Source: Vitis vinifera
Taxonomy: Eukaryota > Streptophyta > Magnoliopsida > Vitales > Vitaceae
Length of the DNA: 64,000 nt
NCBI RefSeq assembly: GCF_030704535.1
Contig: NC_081818.1
Span: 2,059,001 to 2,123,000, forward strand
Reading direction: 5' to 3'
Shown: positions 62,764-64,000 of the stretch, in pieces
Layout of the letters: every line of letters begins with the position of its first letter
Numbering within the stretch: position 1 is the first letter of the stretch
Notes under the pieces: generated by a model
Seen by the model: the letters and a program-made list of their open reading frames with translations, nothing else
The model's database searches: none
Told to the model about the DNA's origin: nothing
Translations under genes and position numbers: made by a program

Positions 62764-63760
62764 TCAAGCCTCCCACATGGTCTTCTCCATTGCTGCTTGC
62801 CCATGTGCGATGTGCTGCTCAAAGCTACTAAAACCTTGCATTCTTGGGTGGTTTATATTCATTCCTTCAAACATTTCTTGCTGCTGCTGCTGCTGTCCAT
62901 GGAAATTCCCAGGCCGGGCTCCTCCGATCCCCAAGAAATCGACTGTCATCGTATCAGTTTTTCCATTTCTTGGAGTGCTACTTAACCCTGGATTTGTAGT
63001 TTTAGCAGCCAAAATGTTGTTACTGTTGCTATGCTCATGATGCTCCATGTTCTTGAACAGTCCATGGTTTTGATCAAACAGTCCTGAGAACATCCCCATT
63101 TCGCTCATCACCTCACTCTCAGCCCCATCATTCTGATAAAAAAACTGGTTTAGAAACTGGGTTGGATCAGCTTGGAGGTGGTGATCATTTGAGCTACTGT
63201 TCTTCTGTAGAAGTATCCCACCAAATGGGGTTGGAGCCATGCTTGTCACAAAGCCCTTTGGTGGAGAGTTATTCATTTTAGTACTTGCAGTTGCTCCCAT
63301 TTGGGCTGCTTTCTGCAGCAGTGCCGTTGCAGACATGAGCGTTGACGCTGGCGGCGGCGGTAGTTGCTGTCCATTTTCAAAGCTGGGTGATGATGAATTA
63401 GTACTGAGCTGAAGGCGGGACGAGGACGAAGGAGACGAAGCGGTTATTGGGCACCCAAAGAGGCTTCCAGAGGTGGTTGAGAACATGCCAGCAGCTGCCA
63501 TGTTCAAGGGCTTTGGAGGTACAGGCATGGGCTCATGGGGTAGGGTTTTAAGATGGTTTTTGGAATCAGAGTGAGTAAACTCGGACAACCCCATTGTTGA
63601 ATTAGGGTTGTTGTTTAGAGGCATGGAGGACAACAGCTCAGAGACCTGGCCTTGTATTTGTAAGTTGCGTCTCATGGTGTTTGCTAGACCTTGATTCACT
63701 TTGGTGTTTTCTTCAGCTAGGGCATCACAAAAAGCCCTATGAGTGATGAAGCTATCTCTT
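62764..63760 (-). CDS. INDETERMINATE DOMAIN (IDD) zinc-finger factor, last exon
   Basis: Partial gene. The exon opens at the acceptor TGCATGCAG|AAGAGATAGC and reads RDSFITHRAFCDALAEENTK, the end of the fourth (C2HC) zinc finger of the IDD family. The intron before 'RRDSF' is at the position usual for these genes. The three upstream fingers lie beyond the window. Downstream are family C-terminal motifs, MSATALLQKAAQMGATAS and TVDFLG, a Ser-rich linker, and a Gln run (GQQQQQQEMFEG) near the end; the stop is at 62764-62766. IDD proteins are nuclear C2H2 factors that pair with GRAS proteins such as DELLA, SHR and SCR. Which member this is cannot be told from one exon; the motifs suit the IDD1/2/4/5/7 group. 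An ATG upstream of the acceptor (63807) is intronic, not the start. Confidence 0.88.
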
Positions 63761-64000
63761 CTGCATGCAACAGCAAAAGTGAAGCAGCCGCTTATTAAAA
63801 TGTTCATCTTGAGCCTTCTTAACTACTACAAACAGAAAGAAAATTAAAAGGGTTTTCATTTTTTTTTCTTCCATCCGATAGATAAGTAAGAAAGGGGTGG
63901 TTTGGTTTGAGAGAAATTCTCATAAATCACTTTTATCCAATAGTACTTCTGTGAGATAAGACTTAAAACAAAAGCACTTTATGGAGAATCAATCTATGCT

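Noticed and set aside
63761..63807. ATG at 63807 as start of a complete IDD-like gene
   Set aside because: The sequence before RDSFITHR does not encode the zinc finger and carries a splice acceptor (TGCATGCAG), so it is intron.

Overview
The window is nuclear DNA of a flowering plant. Genes have many short introns with GT/AG borders, the long spacers are AT-rich, and much of the non-genic DNA is LTR retrotransposon, LINE, SINE-like and MITE material. Gene content and repeat style (Ty1/copia and Ty3/gypsy debris, L1-type LINE tails) fit a woody eudicot, and grapevine (Vitis) is my best guess. That is inference from recognition, not from a search.

Layout: (1) 1-20.4 kb is gene-free. It holds a decayed Ty3/gypsy integrase on the minus strand (about 2.18-3.30 kb), an LTR-like block beside it, a 120-bp foldback element, and a complete but mutated Ty1/copia element on the minus strand. 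The copia element has two 318-bp LTRs (6083-6400 and 11552-11869) and a near-perfect 5-bp target duplication. A short broken fragment resembling the PWWP gene lies at about 12.1 kb, followed by a duplicated CCT/TTC microsatellite and clustered MITEs. (2) 20.6-21.4 kb: an intronless SRC2-like C2-domain gene on the plus strand. (3) 23.3-31.2 kb, minus strand: a two-exon PWWP-domain gene (predicted 1,251 aa) with a 4.1-kb intron containing LINE tails. (4) 31.6-38.4 kb: gene-free, with a 2,483-bp non-coding transposon (32800-35282) that has long terminal inverted repeats and a 9-bp target duplication, plus more MITEs. (5) 38.4-49.7 kb, minus strand: an 18-exon kelch-type acyl-CoA-binding protein gene (ACBP4/5 class, predicted 675 aa). 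One intron holds a LINE insertion with an 18-bp target duplication. (6) 54.0-60.5 kb, plus strand: a 13-coding-exon JmjC/RING/WRC gene (JMJ24-like, predicted 946 aa) whose distal iron-binding His is Phe. (7) 60.7-61.8 kb, minus strand: a three-exon chloroplast PsbP-domain gene (PPD7-like, 290 aa), convergent with JMJ24 with 198 bp between stop codons. (8) 62.8-63.8 kb, minus strand: the last exon of an INDETERMINATE-DOMAIN zinc-finger gene whose 5' exons lie outside the window.

The genes are independent housekeeping or regulatory loci, not a pathway cluster: two chromatin proteins, one transcription factor, one lipid-binding protein, one thylakoid protein and one cold/stress C2 protein. Splice sites were assigned by hand from reading frame and GT/AG signals, and codon phase is consistent across every joined exon. 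I found no CRISPR array, rRNA or convincing tRNA gene. The most unusual items are the JmjC protein with a lost metal ligand, the long-TIR transposon, two locally amplified MITE families and the PWWP-gene fragment.
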